Origin: Oscillospiraceae bacterium
GTDB lineage: Bacteria; Bacillota; Clostridia; Christensenellales; QALW01
Assembly: GCA_022009755.1 (NCBI GenBank)
Contig: CP091722.1
Location: forward strand, 1,248,001 to 1,312,000
Direction: 5' to 3'
Length of the DNA stretch: 64,000 bases
Shown here: piece by piece, positions 1 through 8,648 of the stretch
How positions within the stretch are numbered: the stretch's first letter is position 1
Layout: the number at the start of each line of letters is the position of its first letter
Program-made: the position numbers and the translations under genes
Notes under the pieces: model-generated
Seen by the model: only the letters and a program-made list of their open reading frames with translations
The model's database searches: none
What the model was told of the DNA's origin: nothing

Positions 1-2
1 GA

Positions 3-272
3 GTAAAACAGGCGCGCCTTTCCTACCGTCTGCTGGAAGCGGGCGAGCGTTCCCTTGTGCGGATAAAGCTGTATACCGGGCGCAGCCACCAGATACGAGT
101 GCAGTTTGCAAGCCGCGGCTTTCCCCTTGTGGGGGATCATAAATACGGCAGCCGCGCGCCGGAAAAGGCGCCCCTGCTTTTCAGCTGCCGCCTGTGCTTT
201 CCCTTCGGGGGCGAGCAGTACGGCTTTGATTTCCTGCCGCCTTGGGCACAGCCGACCTCCCCGGTCGAATAA
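3..272 (+). CDS. RluA-family RNA pseudouridine synthase, C-terminal part
   Basis: This is the 3' end of a gene that begins before the window; frame 3 is open from the first base to the TAA at 270-272. It reads the family signature TGRSHQIRVQ followed by PLVGDHKYG, which in RluA-type enzymes follows the catalytic domain core. These cytoplasmic enzymes isomerise uridine to pseudouridine in 23S rRNA or tRNA. The catalytic aspartate lies upstream and is not visible, so the exact RNA target cannot be named. No operon partner is visible; the next gene starts 134 bases later. Confidence 0.85.
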   Translation, partial: VKQARLSYRLLEAGERSLVRIKLYTGRSHQIRVQFASRGFPLVGDHKYGSRAPEKAPLLFSCRLCFPFGGEQYGFDFLPPWAQPTSPVE

Positions 273-406
273 GCCCCGCACGCACGGTACCATGTTCCGG
301 CCGTTTCCTCTGCGCCGCGGTTTTTGAATACCCGGAATACCTGCTTGCTCATCTATCATATTCCCGCATGCTTACCCATATCATTCTTTGGAGGAGTTGA
401 TATAAA

Positions 407-1212
407 TTGAGCAAGCGGGTACATGAGTTTTTTACGGTAAATATAATTCTTGCAGGGATCCTTGCGCTTCTTGCTGCGGCAGCCTTTGCCCCGCAGCACA
501 GCACTCCGGTGCTTTCCGGCGGCACTCAGCCCATATACAAGGTGCACACGGGCGAAAGAAGCTTGCGCTTATGTGCAATGTATACTGGGGCACCGAATAT
601 GTACGGCCCTATCTTGACCTTGCGCAGAAATACAATGCAAAAATAACCTTCTTTATCGGCGGCATATGGGCAGCGGAAAACCCCGCGCTTGTAAAGGAAA
701 TGTATCTCCGGGGGCACGAAATAGCAAATCACGGCTACAATCACAAGCTGGCAAGCCGGGAAAGCAGCAGCGTCATAATATCCGAGCTGCTTAAAACCGA
801 CGCCATCCTGCGGGAAATAACCGGCGTAAAGCCCGTTCTCTACGCGCCGCCCGCAGGCGATTTCACACAGCAGACCGTGCTTGCCGCCGCCGAAAACGGC
901 TATTCCACCGTAATGTGGAGCATAGACACCATCGACTGGCGGGATCACGACTGCGCCAAGATCAAACGGCGAATTCTTGATAACGCCGCGCCCGGAGCCT
1001 TCATACTCACCCATCCCACCGCCGATACCGTGGAGGCGCTCTCCGATGTGATGGAGCGTCTTTGCAGCCAAGGCTATTCCTTCTGCACCGTTTCCGGGCT
1101 TATTGCAAAGCGCACGGGAATAACCCCCCCGATTGCAATATTCCATTGCAGGTTCCCCCGATGCCCCGAAACAATAAAAAAATGTGTTCGCAATGCGGAT
1201 ATTGGGCTATAA
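407..1212 (+). CDS. polysaccharide deacetylase (NodB-fold), membrane-anchored, frame broken near 559
   Basis: A TTG start at 407 is chosen because GGAGGAG lies at 390-396. Residues 8-28 form one hydrophobic segment, so the enzyme is probably exported and anchored. The NodB domain follows (about 268 residues after correction): TFFIGGIW, the zinc-type motif NHGYNH and a YAPPAG motif. The frame breaks near 559, where GAAAGAAGCTT needs one more A to give GERKLALMCN. The first NodB motif, usually with catalytic aspartates, reads CNVYWGTEY, as in YlxY-like relatives, so deacetylase activity is uncertain. The last ~25 residues after the C7 run at 1124-1130 look unlike the family and may be another frame error. 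Confidence 0.75.
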
Positions 1213-1338
1213 TAACATATGCCGCGATAAAACAGCAGACAAAAGCACAAAGCGCTTCCTTCCGCAAGGTTACGAAGAAGCGTTAAAAGCATATAGGGCC
1301 GCCCTGCGGCCAAATGAGCATATACAAAAGGAGCATAT

Positions 1339-2587
1339 ATGAAAACAGCCACTCTTACAAACGGAATACGCACGGTAATTGAAAAGGTACCGTTTTTTCA
1401 TTCGGTATCGGCAGGCATATGGGTAAAGGCCGGCTCACGCTACGAAACCCCGGAGGAAAACGGTATTTCCCACTTCATCGAGCACATGCTCTTTAAGGGC
1501 ACCGCCACAAAGGATGCCAGATGCATAGCCGCCACAATTGACAACATCGGGGGCACCCTCAACGCCTTTACCGCCAAGGAGTGCACCTGCTTTATGTCCA
1601 TGTCGCCGACGAGCATCTGGATACCGGGCTTGAGCTGCTTGCCGATATGCTTAAAAACAGCACACTTGACCCCTATGAGCTTAAAAAGGAGCAGGGCGTT
1701 GTGTTGGAGGAGATATCCATGGTGGAGGATACCCCCGATGACCTTGTGCACGAGCTTGCAGCCTCCGGCTATTACGGCAGCGCAAGCCTGGGGCAGACCA
1801 TTCTGGGTCCGCGCGAAAGGGTAAGCGCCTTCTGCAGGGACGATCTGCGCCGCTATATGGCAAAGCGCTATGTGACGGGCAATATAGTGCTTAGCGTAGC
1901 GGGCAATCTGGACGAGGAAAAACCCTTGATATGCTGGAAAAATACTTTGCCTCCGGCATCCCGGTTGCCCCGGAATCCCCCGATATTCCTGCGGAAACGG
2001 GCGAAAACACAAAAAAATGCGTATTCTGCGAAAAAAACAACGAGCAGATGAACATGTGCCTCACCTACGGCGGCCCCGGCAGTCTGGATGCGGATTTTTA
2101 TCCTCTTACCGTTTTTAACGCCGCCTTCGGCGGCAGCATGAGCAGCCGCCTTTTCCAAACGGTGCGGGAGCAAAACGGCCTTACCTACAGCATATTCAGC
2201 TATGCCAGCACCTATAACGACTGCGGCACCTATTCCGTATACGCCGGAATGAACCCCGAACAGACCAAGCGCGTCCTTGAGCTTGTAAATAAGGAAATAC
2301 AGCTTGCGCTTACCTCCCCCGTGTCGGGCGAGGAGCTTTTCAACGCGCGCGAGCAGATAAAGGGCAGCCTCATACTGGGCAGCGAGGGCGCCCGTCCCGT
2401 AATGAGCCGCAACGGCAAGCTGCTGCTTCTGCGCGGCAGAACCGAAACAGTGGAGGAGGTAATAGCCCGCGTAAACGGCGTTACCGCCCCGGCCGTTGAG
2501 CAGGCGGTAAAAAATGTATTCTCTTCACGGCGCTGCTGCGCCTTTGTCGGCAAAAGCGAATACTTCCCCGACGAGACCGCACTATGA
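1339..2587 (+). CDS. M16-family zinc metallopeptidase, two frame breaks
   Basis: The start is set by AAAAGGAG just upstream of ATG 1339. The protein (about 416 residues corrected, normal for a bacterial M16B peptidase) has the inverted zinc motif HFIEH near residue 49 and the downstream glutamate in VLEEISM. M16 enzymes cut peptides in a closed two-lobed chamber; in Firmicutes they act in the cytoplasm. The second lobe carries the usual GGSMSSRLFQ and REQNGLTYS motifs. The frame breaks near 1593 (TTT for TTTT) and near 1920 (five A for six). Reading across both gives a continuous family match, so the gene is probably intact. A terminator follows at 2625. Confidence 0.85.
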
Positions 2588-2624
2588 TAAAATAAGCGGT
2601 CAGATAAACTGATTGCTTAACATT

Positions 2625-2657
2625 AAAAACCGCAGCCGTTGCAGGGCTGCGGTTTTT
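2625..2657 (+). terminator. rho-independent terminator after the M16 peptidase
   Basis: A 13-base stem (2625-2637 with 2645-2657) has a 7-base loop. It starts with A5 and ends with T5, so it can act in both directions. It lies 38 bases after the peptidase stop codon. Confidence 0.85.
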
Positions 2658-2659
2658 AA

Positions 2660-2878
2660 TTTTATTCCCAAACATAAAAGCACATTTGTTTTTTTGTTTT
2701 TTTGTTTTTACTTCAAAAGCGCACCCGTAAATTTTTCGCTGCCGATATTTCGTTTATATGCGCCCGTTTCTTCCGTTAAAAAAACGCATCAAAAAAATAC
2801 AGCAAAAATACAGCGTTTTTTTGCAAAAAAATCACCGTTTTTTTAATCAAAAAAATAATAAAAAAAATAAACAAAAAT
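2660..2878. other. AT-rich intergenic stretch, no gene seen
   Basis: This stretch between the two convergent terminators is rich in runs of A and T (for example around 2691-2705 and 2850-2872). I see no start codon with a ribosome binding site and no RNA gene in it. Confidence 0.6.
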
Positions 2879-2879
2879 C

Positions 2880-2908
2880 CCGGCATCGGTTAAAAAAACC
2901 GATGCCGG
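2880..2908 (-). terminator. terminator of the groES-groEL operon
   Basis: A perfect 12-base stem (2880-2891 with 2897-2908) encloses A5. On the minus strand it is followed by GGATTTTTGTTTATTTTTTTT, the expected T-rich tail, about 80 bases after the groEL stop codon. Confidence 0.85.
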
Positions 2909-2988
2909 AATTTTCCTTCAATCTGTAATATGCACCCGATATCCGCCGCTTACGACCGATGCCGGAAATGCCTTAGCTGCGGAATTTA

Positions 2989-4617
2989 TCAGTACATTCC
3001 GCCCATGCCGCCCTGCGGAGCGGGAGCTGCGGGTTCCGGAGCCGGGATATCGGCAACCAGCGCCTCGGTGGTGAGCATAACGCTTGCCACGCTTGCAGCA
3101 TTCTGAAGAGCGCTGCGGCTTACCTTGGTCGGGTCAATAATGCCCTTTTCCACCATGTTGCCGTACTCGTCCTTGGCTGCGTCAAAGCCGAAGCCTACGC
3201 TGCCGTTTGCCAGCACCTTATCAACGATAACCGAGCCTTCAAGGCCGGCATTGGCGGCTATCTGACGGATAGGCGCCTCAAGAGCCTTCATGATGATGGC
3301 AGCGCCGGTCTTCTCATCGCCGCTGAGCTTTTCAACAAGAGCCTCAACAGCGGGGATTGCGCTGATAAACGAGGTTCCGCCGCCGGGCACGATGCCCTCC
3401 TCCACTGCGGCGCGGGTTGCGGCCAAAGCGTCCTCGATTCGCAGCTTGCGCTCCTTCATTTCCACCTCGGTAGCTGCACCGACATTGATAACGGCTACGC
3501 CGCCTGCCAGCTTGGCAAGGCGCTCAGCCAGCTTCTCGCGGTCGTAATCGCTGGTGGTTTCCTCAATCTGAGCCTTAATGGAAGCAACACGCGCCTTGAT
3601 GGCATCGGCAGAGCCTGCGCCCTCTACAATGGTGGTGTTCTCTTTATCCACCTTGACCTGACGGGCATTGCCCAGCATATCCATGGTGGTATCCTTAAGC
3701 TCAAGCCCCAGCTCCTCGCTGATGACCTGACCGCCGGTAAGGATAGCGATATCCTGAAGCATGGCCTTTCTTCTGTCGCCAAAGCCAGGAGCCTTTACGG
3801 CAACGCAGGTAAAGGTGCCTCTTATCTTGTTTACAACCAGTGTTGCAAGCGCCTCGCCCTCAACATCCTCGGCGATAATAAGCAGCTTGCGGCCGGCCTG
3901 CACTACCTGCTCAAGAACAGGCAGAATCTCCTGAATGGAGCTGATCTTCTTTTCGGTGATAAGAATGAGCGGGTTATCAAGCACCGCCTCCATTTTATCG
4001 GTATCGGTTACCATATAGGAGGAAGCATAGCCGCGGTCAAACTGCATGCCCTCAACAATGGTCAGGTTGGTATCCAGAGTCTTGGACTCCTCAACGGTTA
4101 TAACGCCGTCCTTGCCCACCTTTTCCATAGCATCCGCTATAAGGCTGCCTACGGACTCGTCGCCGGCGGAAATGCTGGCAACCTGAGAAATAGCCGTTTT
4201 GCTCTCAATGGGCTTGCTGATGCTCTTAAGGGAGTCAACAGCGGTGTCCACAGCCGCCATAATACCCTTACGCAGCACCATGGGGTTTGCGCCCGCGGCG
4301 ATATTCTTTACGCCCTCGTGGAAGATGGCCTGAGCCAGCACCGCAGCGGTGGTGGTGCCGTCGCCCGCCACATCGTTGGTCTTTACGGAAACCTCTTTTA
4401 CAAGCTGTGCGCCCATGTTCTCAAAGGGATCCTCAAGCTCGATTTCCTTGGCGATGGTAACGCCGTCGTTATTGATAAGGGGAGCGCCGTATTTTTTATC
4501 CAGCACTACATTTCTTCCCTTAGGTCCCAGGGTTATTTTTACGGTATCGGCCAGAATGTTTACGCCGGTCTCCAGCGCGCGGCGAGCTTCCTCGCCATAC
4601 TTAAACTGCTTTGCCAT
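2989..4617 (-). CDS. groL: chaperonin GroEL (60 kDa, Hsp60)
   Basis: GroEL forms a double seven-subunit ring in the cytoplasm and folds proteins with ATP and the GroES lid. The 542-residue product has the normal length and starts MAKQFKYGEEAR; it shows the nucleotide-binding motif NDVAGDGTTTA near residue 85, the apical-domain stretch VEGMQFDRGY, and the C-terminal GGMGGMY tail. It lies 18 bases after groES on the same transcript, under CIRCE/HrcA control. The frame is intact, unlike many neighbours. Confidence 0.99.
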   Translation of the reverse strand: MAKQFKYGEEARRALETGVNILADTVKITLGPKGRNVVLDKKYGAPLINNDGVTIAKEIELEDPFENMGAQLVKEVSVKTNDVAGDGTTTAAVLAQAIFHEGVKNIAAGANPMVLRKGIMAAVDTAVDSLKSISKPIESKTAISQVASISAGDESVGSLIADAMEKVGKDGVITVEESKTLDTNLTIVEGMQFDRGYASSYMVTDTDKMEAVLDNPLILITEKKISSIQEILPVLEQVVQAGRKLLIIAEDVEGEALATLVVNKIRGTFTCVAVKAPGFGDRRKAMLQDIAILTGGQVISEELGLELKDTTMDMLGNARQVKVDKENTTIVEGAGSADAIKARVASIKAQIEETTSDYDREKLAERLAKLAGGVAVINVGAATEVEMKERKLRIEDALAATRAAVEEGIVPGGGTSFISAIPAVEALVEKLSGDEKTGAAIIMKALEAPIRQIAANAGLEGSVIVDKVLANGSVGFGFDAAKDEYGNMVEKGIIDPTKVSRSALQNAASVASVMLTTEALVADIPAPEPAAPAPQGGMGGMY

Positions 4618-4635
4618 ATAAATCTCTCCTTTTAA

Positions 4636-4920
4636 TTATTCTACAACTGCCAGCACATCGCTCTGACGGATAACAACAAACTCGCTGCCGTCCAGCTTTA
4701 CCTCGTTGCCGGCGTATTTACTGTAAATTACCTTATCGCCCACCTTGACCTGCATGGTGATCTCCTTGCCGTCCACATTTCCGCCGGGGCCTACGGCAAC
4801 AACCTCAGCCATCTGCGGCTTTTCCTTAGCGGCGCCGGGAAGCACGATTCCGCTCTTGGTGGTCTCCTCGGAATCCACACTCTTTACTACTACACGATCA
4901 AATAACGGTCTTATGGTCAT
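4636..4920 (-). CDS. groS: co-chaperonin GroES (10 kDa)
   Basis: GroES is the heptameric lid of GroEL. The 94-residue product has the usual length, starts MTIRPLFDRVVVK and contains the GGIVLPG-type mobile loop (here KSGIVLPGAAKEK) that docks on GroEL. The ATG is preceded by GGAGG on the minus strand (plus-strand CCTCC at 4928-4932). It is the first gene of the groES-groEL operon. Confidence 0.98.
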   Translation of the reverse strand: MTIRPLFDRVVVKSVDSEETTKSGIVLPGAAKEKPQMAEVVAVGPGGNVDGKEITMQVKVGDKVIYSKYAGNEVKLDGSEFVVIRQSDVLAVVE

Positions 4921-4942
4921 AAATAAACCTCCTTCATTTGGG

Positions 4943-4969
4943 TTAGCACTCTTTTGCCCCGAGTGCTAA
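4943..4969 (-). promoter_or_regulatory. CIRCE operator (HrcA site)
   Basis: TTAGCACTC, nine spacer bases and GAGTGCTAA form a perfect match to the CIRCE consensus bound by the heat-shock repressor HrcA. It lies between the promoter and the groES start. hrcA itself is not in the window. Confidence 0.98.
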
Positions 4970-4977
4970 CACAGCAT

Positions 4978-5006
4978 ATAATATTCAAAACCGCTTTGTT
5001 TTGCAA
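4978..5006 (-). promoter_or_regulatory. sigma-A promoter of groES-groEL
   Basis: On the minus strand TTGCAA (5001-5006), 17 bases and TATTAT (4978-4983) form a near-consensus vegetative promoter directly upstream of CIRCE, so HrcA binding would block it. Confidence 0.85.
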
Positions 5007-5241
5007 TGAGTCTGTGGCATATCTGCCTGCCAAAAACGGGCAATACGGTTAAATATCACTGCAAAGCTCACGATTTCTTGACTTTGCTTGATTATACACC
5101 CTAAAAGGGCTGCGGTAAAGCAAATGTGCCGTTTTCGGGCAGAAAAATTTCTTCGGACAAAAAAAGTTTACAATTCGGAAAAGATTTTTGCATGCTGCGG
5201 GCCGCTTAAAGCGCAGCCCGGAGGGAGCAATACGGCCGTTT

Positions 5242-5378
5242 CGGAGACGGTTTTAAGCGCGCCGGGGCGCTTGACACGCCGGCAGCCGCGCTTGCGGGGA
5301 CTGCCGGCGCAACAAGCGGCAGCCGGCCGCCGAAGGCGGGCGGCGGGGCCCGGAGGCGCAGCCGAAGGGCCGGCGCGC
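5242..5378. repeat. GC-rich folded repeat, copy A (left flank of the lysis cassette)
   Basis: This 137-base element matches 8209-8343 along its length. It is a chain of hairpins: AAGCGC/GCGCTT (5255-5272), an 8-base stem 5278-5285 with 5301-5308 around an inner CCGC/GCGG hairpin, and GGCCC/GGGCC (5347-5351 with 5367-5371). The stems are kept between copies although bases change, which suggests selection on structure. I see no coding frame with a ribosome binding site. The rest of the gap from 5007 to 5624 shows no gene. Confidence 0.7.
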
Positions 5379-5624
5379 GCCTGTGCCGCGTCAGTATTGC
5401 TTTGCTTATGCCCGTTTGCCGCGCGTAAGTGCCAGCTCTATATGGCACAAACGGCACAAACGCGAACAGCCTCATTATACATATGATAGGCTTTTTATGA
5501 AAAAGGACGGGCCCGCACCCGTCAGGTTTTTTATGTATTTCTGCAAATGCGGATATAAAACAGGATATATCCCGTTTCGCGGACATAAAAAACACAAAAC
5601 AAAAATAAGATCATGGAGGAAGAA

Positions 5625-6674
5625 ATGTCGGAAAAAATCATTATTCCCTGCAGGCTTAAAGGACAGGAGCTTTCCTGCAGCGAAAAGCCCACTATTTATA
5701 CTTGGGAACAGAATTATATTTATCTGAAATTCACATTTGACGAGCTTTGGGAACAGCTCACCCCTCGCTGTGTGGTATTCAGCACCGCGCGTGAAGACCA
5801 GCAGACCCTGACCGTACTTATTGGCAGCGACGGCACGGCCCTTGTGCCCTGGGAGCTGCTTACGCACACGGGAACGCTGTATGTTTCCGTCTACGGCGGC
5901 AACCGGCTTACTACCGGAAGAATCGGTTTTGCCGTATGCTCATCGGGGTATGATGAGAACTCAATACCCTCTCTTGAGCCCAGCAAGGATGCCCTTACAC
6001 AGCTTGTAGAGCTTGCAGGCAATGTAACCGGAGCTATATCGGAGCACAATCAAAGCGGAGAGGCTCATGCCGATATTAGACAAAGCCTTGCCGGCAAAGT
6101 GGATGCACAGGCGGGAAAAGTATTATCCTCAAACGACTATACAAACGCAGATAAAGCAAAGGTAGACGCGCTTGGCAACAATATTGACCTTAACGACAAT
6201 GCAGGCAACACCCTCAATATGCAGGCAGACGGCTCCACCGTAATTGACACCACAAAAACGCACCCGGCAGAGGCGGGCGCAACATTAGGCGTTAAAATGG
6301 CGCTTGCAAACCTGGCAACGGACGGAATAATGGGGCGTGAGCGCGGCATTACCTTTTCGATGCAGCGCAGGCTCAGCGGCGCGGATCAGACCTATATCGG
6401 CTATCTGCTCACAACAGGCATGCTGGAAATCCGCTACGGCACAACAAACCAGCTTGACAACGGCAGCTCGGGCGTGAAGAGCACCTTTAATACCGCCATG
6501 AGCAATGCCCCGCAAATAGTCCTTTTAACGCCGAAATCGGGTGTTACGGGCGTAGCCGCACCGAAGGTTGTAAGCATTGATAAAACGGGGTTTTACGCCA
6601 CTCTGGGCGGCTCAACGGGTACAAACACAACCTGTTATTACCTTGCAATCCGCTTTAACTATTATCCGAATTAA
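5625..6674 (+). CDS. phage tail-fibre/baseplate-like protein (BppU-like N-terminus)
   Basis: GGAGGAA at 5615-5621 decides the ATG at 5625 over the one at 5613; the product has 349 residues. Residues 1-115 are a beta-rich domain resembling BppU-type baseplate proteins of Firmicutes phages. The middle (SLAGKVDAQAGKVLSSNDYT, about residues 148-167) is a segment common in phage tail fibres, and the last 100 residues (ending CYYLAIRFNYYPN) look like a fibre tip. It would bind a surface receptor. No capsid, portal, terminase or tail-tube gene is near, so this is an isolated fragment or a domesticated cassette. It is the first gene of a four-gene run. Confidence 0.65.
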   Translation: MSEKIIIPCRLKGQELSCSEKPTIYTWEQNYIYLKFTFDELWEQLTPRCVVFSTAREDQQTLTVLIGSDGTALVPWELLTHTGTLYVSVYGGNRLTTGRIGFAVCSSGYDENSIPSLEPSKDALTQLVELAGNVTGAISEHNQSGEAHADIRQSLAGKVDAQAGKVLSSNDYTNADKAKVDALGNNIDLNDNAGNTLNMQADGSTVIDTTKTHPAEAGATLGVKMALANLATDGIMGRERGITFSMQRRLSGADQTYIGYLLTTGMLEIRYGTTNQLDNGSSGVKSTFNTAMSNAPQIVLLTPKSGVTGVAAPKVVSIDKTGFYATLGGSTGTNTTCYYLAIRFNYYPN

Positions 6675-6689
6675 GGGAGGCTTTTAATT

Positions 6690-6932
6690 ATGAACACGGA
6701 CATAATAACCGCCCTTATAGCCCTTTTGGGGACGGCTTTGGGCACCTTCGGAGGTATTCTTACAAGCAACAAGCTCATAAACTACCGTCTTAAACAATTG
6801 GAGGATGAGGTGCGGCAGCACAACAATTTTGCCCGCCGCATGCCGGTGGTGGAGGAGCAGATAAAGGTTATCAATCACCGGATAGAAGACCTGGAGCATC
6901 TTGAGCATCAGGAGCACGAACATAAAAAATAA
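6690..6932 (+). CDS. XhlA-like phage membrane protein with coiled coil
   Basis: The 80-residue product has one N-terminal membrane segment (about residues 5-25, with a glycine-rich GTALGTFGG) and then a charged, heptad-like helix with EEQIKVINHRIEDLEHLE. This layout matches the XhlA-type accessory proteins that sit beside holins in Firmicutes prophages and help membrane lysis. AAGGGAGG lies just upstream of the ATG, 15 bases after the fibre gene. A structural role cannot be excluded. Confidence 0.65.
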   Translation: MNTDIITALIALLGTALGTFGGILTSNKLINYRLKQLEDEVRQHNNFARRMPVVEEQIKVINHRIEDLEHLEHQEHEHKK

Positions 6933-6954
6933 ACACAATTCAGGAGGTTTTGAT

Positions 6955-7281
6955 ATGGAATTTTCAGACTTTGTAGCAGTGCCGGCAATAGTGGTGCTGG
7001 TGTATCTTGCGGCCTATTTCATAAAGCTTATTCCGGGCGAGACCGTCAATCGGATGCTGCCCGCGCTGTGCGGGGTTTTGGGGCTTATACTGGGCATTGT
7101 GTGCTATTTCACGCTGCCCGGCTTTATCCCTGCCGAAAACTGGCTGACGGCTGCTGCGGTGGGCATTGTATCCGGCTTTGCGGCAACCGGCGTGAACCAG
7201 ATATACAAGCAGGCAAGCAAAGGCAAAGCGGCGGAAATAAAAGAAGATGACGAGCCGCAGGACGGTGAAGGCAATGCTTGA
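6955..7281 (+). CDS. phage holin
   Basis: AGGAGG at 6942-6947 sets the start at ATG 6955 (108 residues), rather than an earlier in-frame ATG at 6901. Three hydrophobic segments (about 7-25, 37-56 and 64-85) and the charged C-terminal tail fit class I holins; the sequence AAAVGIVSGFAATGVNQIYKQ is typical of the Firmicutes phage_holin_5 type. Holins open the membrane so that the endolysin reaches the wall. The gene overlaps the start of the endolysin gene. Confidence 0.8.
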   Translation: MEFSDFVAVPAIVVLVYLAAYFIKLIPGETVNRMLPALCGVLGLILGIVCYFTLPGFIPAENWLTAAAVGIVSGFAATGVNQIYKQASKGKAAEIKEDDEPQDGEGNA

Positions 7282-8161
7282 GGAATTTATAGCCTATCTT
7301 GAGGACGAAACGGCTCGCGGCAGTATTTATGTTTTGGGGGCGCAGGGACAGCGTGCGCCCTTTTCCGAGGCGTGGCTCAGGGAGCGCGAACACGGAGACG
7401 AAACCAACATAAACAGGGACAAGGCGCTGCTGGAAAAGCGGGTGAAGGAAGGATACAAGCTTTCCGACATAGGCGCGTTTGACTGCTCCGGGCTGGGTAT
7501 GTACTGGCTGCAAAATGTGAAAAAGCTGTACCCCGGCGATCTGAACGCCAACGGCATGAAGGGCAAGTGCGCAAAAATAGCGCGGGACAAGGTGCGCCGC
7601 GGGGACTGGGTATTCGTGGTGAACAGCGGCGGACGGGCAACGCATATAGGCTTTGCGCTGGATTCCGACACGGCAATAGAATGCCGGGGGCGGGATTACG
7701 GCGTAGTGAAAACAAGCGTTTCCCTACGCCCGTGGAACTGGTTCGGACGGCCTGAACTGTTCCGCTACGAAATAGAGGGCTACACCGTCACCCGCGAGCT
7801 TAAAAAAGGCGATAAGGGCGAGGATGTGAAGGCGCTTCAGCACCAGCTTATCCTGCACGGCTTTGCCATGCCGAAATACGGCGCGGACGGCTCTTTCGGG
7901 AGCGAGACGCACAAGAGCGTATGTGCGCTGCAAAAGAGCCTTAAACGCCCCGAAACGGGCATTGCGGGCAAGGCGGAGATTGAGGCGCTGCACCTTGTGT
8001 GGAAGCAGGAGGAGCAGCCCGGTACCGATTATGAGGCACTGTACACGCAGACCAAGCGCAAGCTTGAGCGCACCGAAGCCGAGCTTGTGACCTTGCAGGC
8101 GGCGTATGATGAGCTGATGGATGCGGCAAGACGGGCAAAAAAGCTGCTTTCGGAGCTGTAA
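7274..8161 (+). CDS. phage-type endolysin: NlpC/P60 peptidase with peptidoglycan-binding domain
   Basis: I choose ATG 7274 (295 residues), preceded by AGGACGGTGAAGG and overlapping the holin by 8 bases; an in-frame ATG at 7247 is the alternative. Residues 1-165 are an NlpC/P60 cysteine peptidase with the nucleophile in FDCSGLGMY and the histidine in ATHIGF; such enzymes cut D-Glu-diamino acid bonds of the wall peptide. Residues 175-245 form a peptidoglycan-binding type 1 domain (LKKGDKGEDVKALQ), and the tail is a coiled coil. There is no signal peptide, which fits export through the holin. It is the last gene of the cassette. Confidence 0.85.
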   Translation: MLEEFIAYLEDETARGSIYVLGAQGQRAPFSEAWLREREHGDETNINRDKALLEKRVKEGYKLSDIGAFDCSGLGMYWLQNVKKLYPGDLNANGMKGKCAKIARDKVRRGDWVFVVNSGGRATHIGFALDSDTAIECRGRDYGVVKTSVSLRPWNWFGRPELFRYEIEGYTVTRELKKGDKGEDVKALQHQLILHGFAMPKYGADGSFGSETHKSVCALQKSLKRPETGIAGKAEIEALHLVWKQEEQPGTDYEALYTQTKRKLERTEAELVTLQAAYDELMDAARRAKKLLSEL

Positions 8162-8208
8162 AGCCCGAAATGCTGCGCAAAATGATGCTTTTTTGCTGTT
8201 TCCGGCAA

Positions 8209-8343
8209 CGGAGACGCCAAAAGCGCGCCGAGGCGCTTGGCATAAAAGCCGCCGCGCTTGCGGGGCGGCTGCGTGCCAAGCGGCAGCCGGCTGCCGAAGG
8301 CGGACGGCGGGAACCCGCAGGCGAAGCCGAGGGTTCGGCGCGC
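8209..8343. repeat. GC-rich folded repeat, copy B (right flank of the lysis cassette)
   Basis: This is the second copy of the element at 5242-5378, in the same orientation. Its stems are AAGCGC/GCGCTT (8221-8238), 8248-8269 (GCCGCC... GGGCGGC) and GAACCC/GGGTTC (8311-8316 with 8331-8336). The last stem is GG-CC rich in copy A and AA-TT rich here, a compensatory change. The remaining gap to 8648 is AT-rich with no gene seen apart from the terminator at 8542. Confidence 0.7.
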
Positions 8344-8541
8344 CCGAAGCTGCGTGCAGCACATAAGTGTAAAATCACAGCACCGTATCAATAAACAACC
8401 ACTAAAACATATAATCCTTATGGCATAAATACCTCAATACAAAAATACAAATCAATTATAGTTAAAGTATATCAATTAAAATATAAGCAAGAAGCGATAA
8501 CACTAACAAAAAAATCGACAATACAGCCTGTTATACAGGCA

Positions 8542-8567
8542 AAACCGCCGGAAATTCCGACGGTTTG
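8542..8567 (+). terminator. terminator between lysis cassette and pyk
   Basis: An imperfect 12-base stem (AAACCG... CGGTTT) is followed by GTTTTGTTATTG. It can end transcripts of the plus-strand cassette and lies downstream of pyk on the other strand. Confidence 0.6.
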
Positions 8568-8648
8568 TTTTGTTATTGTTTTATTATTGTTTTATTTGCT
8601 GCCGTGTTCTTGCGATGTATTCTTACTTTTTCTTTTGTTTATTGCTGT

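Noticed and set aside
2950..2970. Second copy of the groEL terminator stem sequence (CCGATGCCGGA)
   Set aside because: Only 11 bases and without its partner half; probably chance or a relic.
5007..5241. Attachment sites or an integrase linked to the lysis cassette
   Set aside because: No integrase gene and no short direct repeat beyond the folded element were found on either side.
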